64,000 nucleotides of DNA from Sporohalobacter salinus (GTDB taxonomy: Bacteria; Bacillota; Halanaerobiia; Halobacteroidales; Acetohalobiaceae). A program made the translations under genes and the position numbers. Location of the stretch: NCBI RefSeq assembly GCF_016908635.1, contig NZ_JAFBEG010000014.1, positions 1 through 64,000 of the forward strand, written 5' to 3'. The notes under the pieces are model-generated. The model did no database searches. It saw only the letters and a program-made list of their open reading frames with translations, and was not told the origin of the DNA. Below, in pieces: positions 42,751 to 51,174 of this stretch (positions are counted from its first letter, which is position 1; every line of letters begins with the position of its first letter).

Positions 42751-43497
42751 ATGGGGTTTAAAAAAAGAAATGAGAAATATTGGGATGACGGATCTGAAAT
42801 TTATAGTGAATTAATAGAAGATGAATTAGATAGCTTTAAAAAAGACGCGTGGAAAGAATTAATTAGGAAAAATACAGAAGAGGATTATAAAACTGTATTA
42901 GATGTTGGGACTGGACCAGGGTTTTTTGCTATTATTATGACTGAAATGGGTTATGAAGTAACTGCTGTAGATTCATCAGAGAAGATGATAAACCAAGCTA
43001 AACAGAATGCTTATAAAGCAGGAGTAGATGTGAAGTTTATAAAAGATGATATTAAAAATATGAATTTTTCAAAAGAAAGCTTTGATATTATCATAAGTAG
43101 GAATGTAACTTGGACTCTTAAGGAACCAGTAGAAGTATATAAAAACTGGCATAAATTATTAAAGAAAGATGGTAAGTTAATTATTTTTGATGCTAATTGG
43201 AATAGAAGATTAATAGATCCTCAGATACAGAAGCAGTATGAAAAAGATTTGAGATTAGCGAAATCTATGGGATATGATATAGAAATTAGTGATGAACTAG
43301 AAGAGGAAGGAGATGACATAGCATTAAAACTTCCATTAACTTATGAATTTCGTCCAGATTGGGATGAAGAAATATTGACTGATATTGGTTTTAAAGAAAT
43401 TTTAATTGAAGAGTTTATTGATGAATTTATATATACAGAAGCTGAAAAAATAGTTAATAATACTACACCTACTTTTTGTATATCTGCTAAGAAATAA
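42751..43497 (+). CDS. class I SAM-dependent methyltransferase linked to the importer
   Basis: The 248-residue protein has a SAM-binding motif I VLDVGTGPGFFAII (about 50-63), motif II VTAVDSSEKMINQA, SRNVTWTLKEP and KDGKLIIFDANW. The N-terminal part (YWDDGSEIYSELIEDEL) and the end give no clear substrate clue. ATG 42751 follows GGAGGGGAATAAA; an upstream in-frame ATG lies in the ATPase gene. It is the last gene of the riboswitch-3 operon, so it may modify a metallophore or a corrinoid-linked molecule handled by the importer. This is inference. Confidence 0.8.
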   Translation: MGFKKRNEKYWDDGSEIYSELIEDELDSFKKDAWKELIRKNTEEDYKTVLDVGTGPGFFAIIMTEMGYEVTAVDSSEKMINQAKQNAYKAGVDVKFIKDDIKNMNFSKESFDIIISRNVTWTLKEPVEVYKNWHKLLKKDGKLIIFDANWNRRLIDPQIQKQYEKDLRLAKSMGYDIEISDELEEEGDDIALKLPLTYEFRPDWDEEILTDIGFKEILIEEFIDEFIYTEAEKIVNNTTPTFCISAKK

Positions 43498-43553
43498 GAA
43501 AGGATTTCAGATTAGATTTATATAAAAGAAGAGTAAAAATTATAAAAATATGA

Positions 43554-43578
43554 AGGACTATTTCTAATAGTAAAGAAT
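43554..43578 (+). promoter_or_regulatory. sigma-H-like promoter of B12 riboswitch 4
   Basis: GAAGGACTA gives AGGA at 43554-43557, and AAAGAATAC gives GAAT at 43575-43578, with 17 bases between. Confidence 0.55.
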
Positions 43579-43640
43579 ACATGTATAGGTGTTATAAAGT
43601 AATAAGGAAGTTTGATACGGAATAAAATCGAAAATATGTG

Positions 43641-43853
43641 ATGGTTAGGTGCCTTTAGTTACGGCTAAGGGATAATAGGGAATCAGGTGTAAATCCTGAA
43701 CGGACCCGCCACTGTAACTAGCTAATTAAGCTCAATATACCACTTGAATATTAAAATATTCAGGGAAGGTAGAGCTTTATAATAAGGCTAGGAGTCAGGA
43801 GACCTGTCTAACCATTTACCTACTAGTTCTTCGATGGTAAGGAGAGTAGGTAA
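43641..43853 (+). ncRNA. cobalamin riboswitch 4 (btuFCD-TonB operon)
   Basis: The closing helix ATGGTTAG (43641-43648) pairs with CTAACCAT (43808-43815). CCCGCCACTGTAA and GTCAGGAGACCTGTC are present. The downstream hairpin TTACCTACT (43816-43824) / AGTAGGTAA (43845-43853) is perfect; its inner TGGTA can pair with TACCA in the aptamer (about 43738-43742), a likely kissing interaction. Confidence 0.93.
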
Positions 43854-43872
43854 TTAGTGTTGGCTAATTATC

Positions 43873-43903
43873 CTCAATCTCGTTATCGGGATTGAGATTT
43901 TTA
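43873..43903 (+). terminator. riboswitch 4 terminator, first
   Basis: CTCAATCTCG pairs with CGGGATTGAG around TTAT (one T-G pair), followed by ATTTTTAATT. Confidence 0.8.
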
Positions 43904-43922
43904 ATTGTTATAATAGCTAATT

Positions 43923-43960
43923 ATCCTCAACCTTTTCTATCGAGGTTGGGGATTTTTATT
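43923..43960 (+). terminator. riboswitch 4 terminator, second
   Basis: ATCCTCAACCT pairs with AGGTTGGGGAT (one T-G pair), followed by TTTTATTT. It forms a tandem pair with the first terminator. Confidence 0.8.
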
Positions 43961-43988
43961 TATATATAGAAGGAGTTTAAATATTATT

Positions 43989-44930
43989 ATGAAGAGAGTA
44001 ATGAAATTCAGAAAGATATTTATTGGACTATTACTGGTGACTATTTTTTTGGCTGGCTGTGCAGTAGGAGGGAGAACATCCTATGATAAAGACTATTTTG
44101 CTAAGATTACTGATGATTTAAATAGAGAGGTGGTAATTGATAATAAGCCACAGCGAATAGTTTCTTTAGCTCCAAGCCATACTGAAACTTTATTTGCTTT
44201 GAAAGCTGGTAATAGAATTGTAGGTGTAACTGAGTATGCTGATTATCCGCAGGAGGCTAATAAGCTTGATAAGATCGGTACTATTAAGGAGCCAAATGTA
44301 GAAAAGATAATTAAGTTGCAGCCGGATTTAGTTTTAGCAGCAGGAATTACGCCTAAAGAGGTAATAACTAGATTAAGTGAATTGGGAATTGATGTTATTG
44401 GATTAAATCCAAAGAATGTAAGTGAAATTATAGAGTCAATTTCGTTGATTGGGAAGGTAACTGGTCAAGTTAAAAAAGCAAATACAATAACATCTGAAAT
44501 GAAAAATAGATTAGAAGATATTACTGAAACTGTAGATGAGCATATAAAAGATAATCAACGTCCAAAGGTTTTCTATGAAATTTGGCGAGACCCTCTTTAT
44601 ACAGCTGGTCCCAAGACATTTATCGATGATTTGATTCATTTAGCTGGTGGTATTAATATTGCTCATCAGGCAGAAGGAATGTGGCCGCAGTATAGTTTTG
44701 AGGTTTTGTTGTTTGAGAATCCTGATGTTTATATTGCTTCTCAGCATAGTTGGAAGCATCAGGTGAGTAAAGAATCAATTTTACAACGTAAAAGATTTCA
44801 ACAGATTAAGGCTATTAAGAATAAAAGAGTCTATATTATTGATCAAGATATTGTTAATCGAGCTTCACCAAGAATTATTACTGCTTTAGAGAAAATCGCT
44901 AAAGCAGTTCATCCTAAATTATTTAACTAA
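43989..44930 (+). CDS. btuF: cobalamin ABC importer binding lipoprotein BtuF
   Basis: The 313-residue class III binding protein has a lipoprotein signal with lipobox LAGC (Cys at about 25), then PQRIVSLAPSHTETLFAL, VGVTEYADYP and KIGTIKEPNVEKIIKLQPDLVLA, the usual BtuF/FecB blocks. The ABC partners and riboswitch support cobalamin or cobinamide as ligand. The AGGAG is 13 bases from the ATG, rather far, but no better start is seen. Confidence 0.88.
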   Translation: MKRVMKFRKIFIGLLLVTIFLAGCAVGGRTSYDKDYFAKITDDLNREVVIDNKPQRIVSLAPSHTETLFALKAGNRIVGVTEYADYPQEANKLDKIGTIKEPNVEKIIKLQPDLVLAAGITPKEVITRLSELGIDVIGLNPKNVSEIIESISLIGKVTGQVKKANTITSEMKNRLEDITETVDEHIKDNQRPKVFYEIWRDPLYTAGPKTFIDDLIHLAGGINIAHQAEGMWPQYSFEVLLFENPDVYIASQHSWKHQVSKESILQRKRFQQIKAIKNKRVYIIDQDIVNRASPRIITALEKIAKAVHPKLFN

Positions 44931-44945
44931 AAGAGTTGATATTAA

Positions 44946-45992
44946 ATGAAGGAAAATAAATTAAAGTGGCGGGGAATTATTGTTAGTTTATTAATTTTAT
45001 TAGTTATAACAGTAGTCCTAGGTACTAGTTTAGGAGCAGTTCAAATTTCTTTTCAAGAGGTAGTTAAAGTATTAGCAAAAAGAATTCCCTTAATTAAGGA
45101 TATGATTGATTTAGGCCAGAAAGCAGGAGTTAATGAGACAATTATTTTTAAAATTAGATTTCCTAGAGTGATATTGGCTGGCTTAGTGGGATTAGCTTTG
45201 GCAACTTCAGGGACTGTTTTTCAGGCTTTGCTAAAGAATCCTATGGCTGATCCTTATGTAATTGGTATTTCTTCTGGGGCTTCATTAGGAGCAACTTTAG
45301 CGATGATTGGGGATTTGCAGTTTGATTTATTAGGATTAAATAGTATTCCGGTGTTTGCTTTTATAGGAGCTTTAGTGACTACATTTATTGTTTATAATCT
45401 AGCAAAAGTAGGTAAAAGAATTTCGGTAACTACTCTGTTATTGGCAGGGATAGCAGTTGGTTCTACTTTATCGGCAGTTGTATCTTTACTTATGGTTTTT
45501 AATGATCAGAATATGCATCAGATTGTTTTTTGGATTATGGGGAGTTTAGCATCAAAAAGTTGGACTGATGTAAATATGATCTGGATTTATATTCTAATTG
45601 GTTATATTATTGTTCATATTTTGGCTCAAGATTTAAATATTATGCTACTTGGAGATGATTCAGCTCAGAGCCTAGGAGTAGATGTGGAACGATTAAAGAA
45701 GATTCTTCTAGTAACTGGAGCTTTATTAGCCGGAGCTGCTGTAGCTGGCAGTGGGGTTATCGGTTTTGTAGGTTTGATAATTCCTCATATTGTTCGTTTA
45801 TTAGTTGGACCAGACCATAGAATCTTGATTCCTAGTTCAGCTTTGATCGGAGCGATATTTTTGATTTTAACTGATACTTTTGCTCGAACTGTGATTGCGC
45901 CGACAGAAATTCCAGTAGGGATTATAACTTCTTTATTTGGTGGGCCATTTTTTATTTACTTGTTAAATAAGAAGAAGGGAACAGGATTTTAG
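44946..45992 (+). CDS. btuC: cobalamin ABC importer permease BtuC
   Basis: The 348-residue FecCD/BtuC-family permease has about ten membrane helices. It carries RFPRVILAGLVGLALATSGTVFQALLKNPMADPYVIGISSGAS-type blocks (about 70-115), LGDDSAQSLGVDVER, and GVIGFVGLIIPHIVRLLVGPDHR near the end. It forms the membrane channel with BtuD. Typical length. Confidence 0.92.
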   Translation: MKENKLKWRGIIVSLLILLVITVVLGTSLGAVQISFQEVVKVLAKRIPLIKDMIDLGQKAGVNETIIFKIRFPRVILAGLVGLALATSGTVFQALLKNPMADPYVIGISSGASLGATLAMIGDLQFDLLGLNSIPVFAFIGALVTTFIVYNLAKVGKRISVTTLLLAGIAVGSTLSAVVSLLMVFNDQNMHQIVFWIMGSLASKSWTDVNMIWIYILIGYIIVHILAQDLNIMLLGDDSAQSLGVDVERLKKILLVTGALLAGAAVAGSGVIGFVGLIIPHIVRLLVGPDHRILIPSSALIGAIFLILTDTFARTVIAPTEIPVGIITSLFGGPFFIYLLNKKKGTGF

Positions 45993-46003
45993 GAGGATGT
46001 CCA

Positions 46004-47266
46004 ATGACTATAAAGCTTGAAGTGGATGAATTAAGTTATAAATATGATAATTTAAAAGTTTTGCAGGAGGTTAGCTTCAGTGTTTCGCGGGGAGAATTTA
46101 TAGGATTAATAGGGCCTAATGGATCTGGAAAGTCAACTTTACTTAAAAATATAAATTCTATTCTTTACCCTGATGCTGGTAAGGTTTATCTTGATAATTT
46201 TAATCTTCAGGATTTAGGTAAAAAGGAGATTGCTAAAAAGTTAGCTGTTGTACCTCAGAATAATAATGTTAATTTTGATTTTACAGTGGAAGAAATTGTA
46301 TTGATGGGGCGGGCTCCTTACATAGGTAGATTTGAAAGCGAGAGTACCAAAGATTACAAGATAGTAAGAGAAGCTATGGAACTGACTAATACTCTAAAGT
46401 TAGCTGAAAGACCGATTAGCCAGCTTAGTGGTGGAGAGAGACAGCGGGTGATTTTAGCTAGAAGTCTAGCTCAGCAGCCGGAGGTTCTTTTATTAGATGA
46501 ACCAACTTCTAATCTAGATATTAATTATCAACTAGAAATTATGAATTTGCTTAAAAAGTTTAATTGTGAACATGATTTAACTGTAATAGTAGTTCTTCAT
46601 GATTTAAATTTGGCTTCGGAGTATTGTGATAAGTTATTGTTGCTTGAGGATGGAGAAATTTATGATCACGGTTCGCCAGAAGAAATAATTACAGCTGAGA
46701 ATATAGAGGAAGTCTATGGTTCAGAGGTGATTATTAGAAAGCATTATCCTAGCAATCGTCCTCATATTACTATGTTGGATAGTCAATATATTCCTAAAAC
46801 TCAGTTAAATCATAAAGTACATATTATCTGTGGAGGAGGAACAGGTAGGGAATTAATTGAAACACTAGTAGAACAGGGCTTTCAGGTAAGCTGTGGTGTA
46901 CTGAATAAACGGGATTCAGATTGGGAAGTAGCTAAATCATGTGATGTTGGGATTGTAGATGAAGAACCTTTTGCTCCTATCAGTCAAGAAAGCCATAAAC
47001 TTAACTTATCTAAAATTGAAGATGTTGATACAGTAATTTTGACTGAGATCCCCTTTGGGACAGGTAATTTATTGAATTTAAAGGCTGCATTTTGGGCAGC
47101 AGAGAATGGCAAAGAAGTGATAGTTATGGATCAAAAGAAATTAACTAAACGAGATTATACTAATGGAAAAGGGAATAAATTATATAAAAAAATGTTAGAT
47201 AGCGGAGTAACGGTGGTTGAAAATAATTATGAAATTTTAGATAAATTAATTAAGTCTAAAAAATAA
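46004..47266 (+). CDS. btuD: cobalamin ABC importer ATPase BtuD with unrecognised C-terminal domain
   Basis: Residues 1 to about 255 are a standard FecE/BtuD ATPase: Walker A GPNGSGKST (about 37-45), Q-loop VPQNNNV, signature LSGGERQRV, Walker B LLLDEPTSNLD and switch HDLNLAS. About 165 further residues follow, beginning HKVHIICGGGTGRELIETLV, which resemble a Rossmann-like nucleotide- or small-molecule-binding unit with ILTEIPFGTGNLLNLKAAFW and EVIVMDQKK. Normal BtuD ends near 255 to 265. The extension is not CbiZ or any regulator I know. It could sense nucleotide or corrinoid; no function is claimed. Confidence 0.88.
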   Translation: MTIKLEVDELSYKYDNLKVLQEVSFSVSRGEFIGLIGPNGSGKSTLLKNINSILYPDAGKVYLDNFNLQDLGKKEIAKKLAVVPQNNNVNFDFTVEEIVLMGRAPYIGRFESESTKDYKIVREAMELTNTLKLAERPISQLSGGERQRVILARSLAQQPEVLLLDEPTSNLDINYQLEIMNLLKKFNCEHDLTVIVVLHDLNLASEYCDKLLLLEDGEIYDHGSPEEIITAENIEEVYGSEVIIRKHYPSNRPHITMLDSQYIPKTQLNHKVHIICGGGTGRELIETLVEQGFQVSCGVLNKRDSDWEVAKSCDVGIVDEEPFAPISQESHKLNLSKIEDVDTVILTEIPFGTGNLLNLKAAFWAAENGKEVIVMDQKKLTKRDYTNGKGNKLYKKMLDSGVTVVENNYEILDKLIKSKK

Positions 47267-47287
47267 TTATAGGGGAGGGGAGTAAAA

Positions 47288-49132
47288 GTGAGTAGGAAAT
47301 TAAGAATCATCTTAATTTTAGCTTTATTAGTGAATTTATTAGCAGCACCAATGGTATTGGCTAAAGATACTGGTAAGAAAGAGGACGAAGAAACTTATAC
47401 GCTGGATGAATTAGTAGTAATTGCCTCTAAACATCCGGAGAAGTTATCGGAAGCGCCGGTGAGTGTGGAAGTAATTGATGAAAAGGATATTTCTAAGAAG
47501 AATGCGCAGAACGTGGCTGATCTGTTGCGAGATGTTTCAAGTGTTAATATTAGTGATCATGGTGGTCCTGCTGGACAGAAGACGATTAGTATTCGCGGCT
47601 CAGATTCTTCACAAGTTTTGGTTTTAATTGATGGTCAGCCGATTAATAGTCGTCAAAATGGACAGGTGGATTTAGGACAATTACCTATTGATCAAATAAA
47701 AAAAATTGAAGTATTAAAAGGACCTGCTTCGAGTCTATATGGAGCTAATGCTTTAGGTGGGGTAGTTGATATTACTACAAAGAGTGGTAGTGAACAACCG
47801 ATTACTAATGTAGAAACTAATTTTGGTTCTTTTAAAACTAGAGAAATGAATTTAACTCATATGGGAAGTGTAGGAGATTTAAGATATAATATATCAGCTT
47901 TTAAGAAGAAAACTGATGGTCATCGTGAAAATAGCTGGGTAGACCAAGATAAAGTATTTATAAAGTTTAATTATCGATTGGATGATTATTCAGATTTAAG
48001 TTTGTCATTAAAGTATAATGATTCTGAAAAAGGCTCACCAGGTCCAAGTAATTCTCCATCTCTTAATGCTGAACAAAATGATGAAGATATGAATGTGAAT
48101 TTACAGTGGAAAAGACAGACTGAAAATAGAGATCAAAATTTAAATGTTTATTATAATCAGCATGAAAATATTTATGAAAATCCTGATCTTTTTGAATATA
48201 GCAATCATGAGACAGAGAAGTCTGGATTTATTTTTGGTCAGACAAATTATTATCAGAATAATATTTTAACTTATGGAGTAGATATTAACAAAAATGAAAT
48301 TGATAGTAATGAGAATGGGGAACATGACTTTTTAAATAAATCAATTTTTATTCAAGATGAATGGGAATTTATTTCTCCTCTAAAGTTTAATTTTGGAGGG
48401 CGGTATGATGATCATGAGAAATTTGGTACTGAATTTAGTCCTCGTTTAGGAGCAGTCTATACTATTAGTTCTAATCTTAATTTTCATACTTCAATTGGAG
48501 AAGCTTATAGAGCTCCAACCTTTAATGAGTTATATTGGCCATACATGGATTATGGTTCTTATGGAATATATGAAGGAAATCCAGATTTAGATCCTGAAAC
48601 TGCTACAGCTTATGAAACAGGCTTGAGATATTCAGATGAAGATTTAAAAGGAGAAATAAATTTATTTAAAAAAGATGTAGATGATTTAATTAAGTTTGAT
48701 CAAGGAAGTGATGGAGTTAATAGACCATATAATGTTAATTCAGCTGAAATTACAGGTGTTGAATTAATTTTAAGTAAAAAGTTAACTTCTAATTATTCTA
48801 CAGATTTTAATTATACTTATTTAGATGCTAGGAATGAAGAGACTGATGAACGGTTAGATGATAAACCTTATCATACAGCTAATTTAGGTTTGAATTATTA
48901 TCAAAATGATATTGAGATAAATTTAGATGGGAAATTAGTTAGTGGTAGATATAAAAATGGAAATGACTTTCCAAGTTATTTTGTCACAGATTTAAAATTA
49001 AGTAAAGAATTAGAAAAGAATACTAAAGTGGCATTAGAAATGAATAATTTATTTGATCGAGATTATCAAGTTTTAGATGGATATCCAATGCCCGGTCGTA
49101 ACGTAATGATAAATTTAAGTAGAGAGTTTTAA
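47288..49132 (+). CDS. btuB: TonB-dependent outer-membrane receptor, BtuB-like
   Basis: The 614-residue protein has a signal peptide (about 1-26), a TonB box (DELVVIASK at about 41), a plug domain (VADLLRDVSSVNISDHGG and VLVLIDGQPINSRQ with LKGPASSLYGANALGGVVDI), and a beta-barrel ending in Phe (MINLSREF), the outer-membrane assembly signal. BtuB-size and the B12 operon suggest cobalamin uptake. It proves an outer membrane in this Firmicute. The GTG start has GGGGAGGGGAG upstream. Confidence 0.92.
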   Translation: MSRKLRIILILALLVNLLAAPMVLAKDTGKKEDEETYTLDELVVIASKHPEKLSEAPVSVEVIDEKDISKKNAQNVADLLRDVSSVNISDHGGPAGQKTISIRGSDSSQVLVLIDGQPINSRQNGQVDLGQLPIDQIKKIEVLKGPASSLYGANALGGVVDITTKSGSEQPITNVETNFGSFKTREMNLTHMGSVGDLRYNISAFKKKTDGHRENSWVDQDKVFIKFNYRLDDYSDLSLSLKYNDSEKGSPGPSNSPSLNAEQNDEDMNVNLQWKRQTENRDQNLNVYYNQHENIYENPDLFEYSNHETEKSGFIFGQTNYYQNNILTYGVDINKNEIDSNENGEHDFLNKSIFIQDEWEFISPLKFNFGGRYDDHEKFGTEFSPRLGAVYTISSNLNFHTSIGEAYRAPTFNELYWPYMDYGSYGIYEGNPDLDPETATAYETGLRYSDEDLKGEINLFKKDVDDLIKFDQGSDGVNRPYNVNSAEITGVELILSKKLTSNYSTDFNYTYLDARNEETDERLDDKPYHTANLGLNYYQNDIEINLDGKLVSGRYKNGNDFPSYFVTDLKLSKELEKNTKVALEMNNLFDRDYQVLDGYPMPGRNVMINLSREF

Positions 49133-49162
49133 CTTTAACTAAGAAGATGAGGGGGAGGAATA

Positions 49163-50134
49163 ATGAGGTTATTAAAAAAGATAAAGAACCGAATAACTCC
49201 GCTTAAGGTAGCCTTTATTATAGCAGTAGGAATTCATCTGGCGTTTTTTAACCTTGGGGCATCTATAGCTAAATTAGATAATTTAGCTCATTCTAAAGGG
49301 GACTTTAGCCAGCAGGTAAGGTTCAAGATGGCTGCTGCTAGTACAGAAGCTTCTCCTTCATCTTCTTCTGTTGACAAACAGGAAGAAAAAGAGATTAAGA
49401 AGCAGAAAGATCAGTCTGAAACAAAAACTAAAAAGAAACGAGATCTAAAAGAAGAAAAGGTTGAAGAAGTAGTTAGAGAAGAAGAGACTTCCAAAAAAGA
49501 AGCTGAAATTGATGAAGAAGTGGAGAAAGAAGAACCAAAAGAGAAGAAGAAAGAAATAAAAAAAGAGCAAGAAGGAATAGAAAAGAAAGAAAAAGCGATT
49601 AAAAAGAAAGATAAATTAGAAGAAAAAATAAATAAAGAAACTGAGAAGAGGATATCAAAGACAGAGAAAAAACAAAAGAATAAACTTGAACAAAAAAAGA
49701 ATAATGAAAAAGAGAAATTAGAAAAAGAAAATAAATCAGTAAAGAATGAGAAAACGTCACAAAATAATAAATCTATAGAAGCAAATAATTCTGCCAAGGC
49801 ACCTGGCCAGAGTAGTCAAGAAACAAAACAAGTAGACTTAACTGCTGGTAGTAAGCAGGGAGTTAAGAAACCGTCGCTACTTGACTATAATCAGCCTGTT
49901 TATCCCGAGCAAATGAAGAAACGAGAGATTGAAGGGAAAGTTGTTCTTAAGGTATTGATTGATCATGAAGGTCAGGTAGATAAAATTAAGATTAAAAAGT
50001 CATCAGGTTATAAGCGGCTTGATTTAGCAGCTAAGAAAGCAGTGACAAAATGGCGTTTTAATCCTGCTCGTAAGAATCATCAAAAGATTGGAAGCTGGAT
50101 TTTAGTGCCGGTCAGATTTAGATTAGAAGCATAG
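49163..50134 (+). CDS. tonB: TonB energy transducer
   Basis: The 323-residue protein has an N-terminal membrane anchor (LKVAFIIAVGIHLAFFNLG), a long Lys/Glu-rich linker (about 75-225) in place of the usual Pro-rich spacer, and a C-terminal TonB domain (YPEQMKKREIEGKVVLKVLI, VDKIKIKKSSGYKRLD, VTKWRFNPAR). It transmits inner-membrane proton-motive force to the receptor. The charged linker, probably a periplasm-spanning helix, may fit a high-salt or wide periplasm. Confidence 0.92.
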   Translation: MRLLKKIKNRITPLKVAFIIAVGIHLAFFNLGASIAKLDNLAHSKGDFSQQVRFKMAAASTEASPSSSSVDKQEEKEIKKQKDQSETKTKKKRDLKEEKVEEVVREEETSKKEAEIDEEVEKEEPKEKKKEIKKEQEGIEKKEKAIKKKDKLEEKINKETEKRISKTEKKQKNKLEQKKNNEKEKLEKENKSVKNEKTSQNNKSIEANNSAKAPGQSSQETKQVDLTAGSKQGVKKPSLLDYNQPVYPEQMKKREIEGKVVLKVLIDHEGQVDKIKIKKSSGYKRLDLAAKKAVTKWRFNPARKNHQKIGSWILVPVRFRLEA

Positions 50135-50147
50135 AGAGGTGGCATAA

Positions 50148-50765
50148 ATGCAGTATTTATTATCTAAAGGCGGAGTAATCATTTATCCGTTATTAGCTTG
50201 TTCGATAATAGTAGTAACATTGGCTTTAGAACGTTTATATCAATTTTCTAGAATATCTAAGGAATTACCTAATAATTTAATGAATCAGATTAAAGATAGG
50301 ATCAGTTCTAATAAAATTGATAAAGCAGTTGAACTTTGCGAAGGGATTAGAGGCCCTATCGGTAAGATCTTAAAACAGGGAATTATTCATTTGGATAAAG
50401 AGTCTGATGAGATAGAAGAACAGATGGCTGAAGTTGAATTAGAAGAGTTTCCTAAATTAGAAAAGCATTTAGGCCTGTTAAATTTTATTGGTAAGATTAG
50501 TCCTTCTTTAGGATTATTAGGAACTGTAACAGGAATGATAAAAACATTTCATGTGTTATCTATGAATGGGAAACCAGAACAGTTAGCTCAAGGGATTTCT
50601 GAGGCTTTAACTACTACAGCAACTGGGTTAATTATTTCTATTCCAGCGTTAGGTGCTTATTATTATTTTACAAATAAATTGCAGCAGATTGTTTTACATA
50701 CTGAAAAACGTGAGAAAGAATTAATTAATTATGTTAAAGAGGTAGGGGCTAGTGATGAAGTATAA
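50148..50765 (+). CDS. exbB: ExbB (TonB motor)
   Basis: The 205-residue MotA/TolQ/ExbB-family protein has three membrane helices, PLLACSIIVVTLALERLYQF at the start, and the conserved SPSLGLLGTVTGMIKTF and LTTTATGLIISIPALGAYY. It forms the pentameric channel core with ExbD. It lies 13 bases after tonB and overlaps exbD by 11 bases. Confidence 0.94.
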   Translation: MQYLLSKGGVIIYPLLACSIIVVTLALERLYQFSRISKELPNNLMNQIKDRISSNKIDKAVELCEGIRGPIGKILKQGIIHLDKESDEIEEQMAEVELEEFPKLEKHLGLLNFIGKISPSLGLLGTVTGMIKTFHVLSMNGKPEQLAQGISEALTTTATGLIISIPALGAYYYFTNKLQQIVLHTEKREKELINYVKEVGASDEV

Positions 50766-51156
50766 GTTTAAAAGGGATGACTTAGAATTGAATTTGGCTC
50801 CTATGATTGATGTAGTCTTTTTATTACTTATTTTCTTTATAGTGGCATCCACGTTGAATTTAAGAGAGGTAAAGTCTAATATTCGTCTTCCTGATACGCA
50901 GGTAGTTGAAGAGAAGAAAGAAACGGAAGTGAATATCTCAGTTACTAAAAAAGGTAAGGTATATTTGGGAAAAGAAAGAGTTAGACTTAGTAAATTAGAA
51001 GATAGGCTGCGTAAAAAGCTAGCTAATAATTCAGTTAAGACCTTAACAGTCTTTGCTGATAAGGAAGTAGCTTTTCAAAAAGTAATTCGAGTGATGGATA
51101 TTGCCAAGAAAATAAAAGTTAAAAATTTAAATTTTGCTTTACATAAATCAGAATAA
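50755..51156 (+). CDS. exbD: ExbD (TonB motor)
   Basis: The 133-residue protein has one membrane helix beginning LNLAPMIDVVFLLLIFFIVAST, whose Asp carries protons, and a small periplasmic domain with VKTLTVFADKEVAFQKVIRVMD. This is a normal ExbD length. The ATG at 50755 overlaps the end of exbB (coupled translation). Confidence 0.94.
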   Translation: MKYKFKRDDLELNLAPMIDVVFLLLIFFIVASTLNLREVKSNIRLPDTQVVEEKKETEVNISVTKKGKVYLGKERVRLSKLEDRLRKKLANNSVKTLTVFADKEVAFQKVIRVMDIAKKIKVKNLNFALHKSE

Positions 51157-51174
51157 AATAAGGAGATGATTTAA

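Noticed and set aside
49411-49797. 128-codon minus-strand frame rich in Phe and Ser opposite tonB
   Set aside because: It is the mirror of the Lys/Glu-rich TonB linker, and low complexity explains its length.
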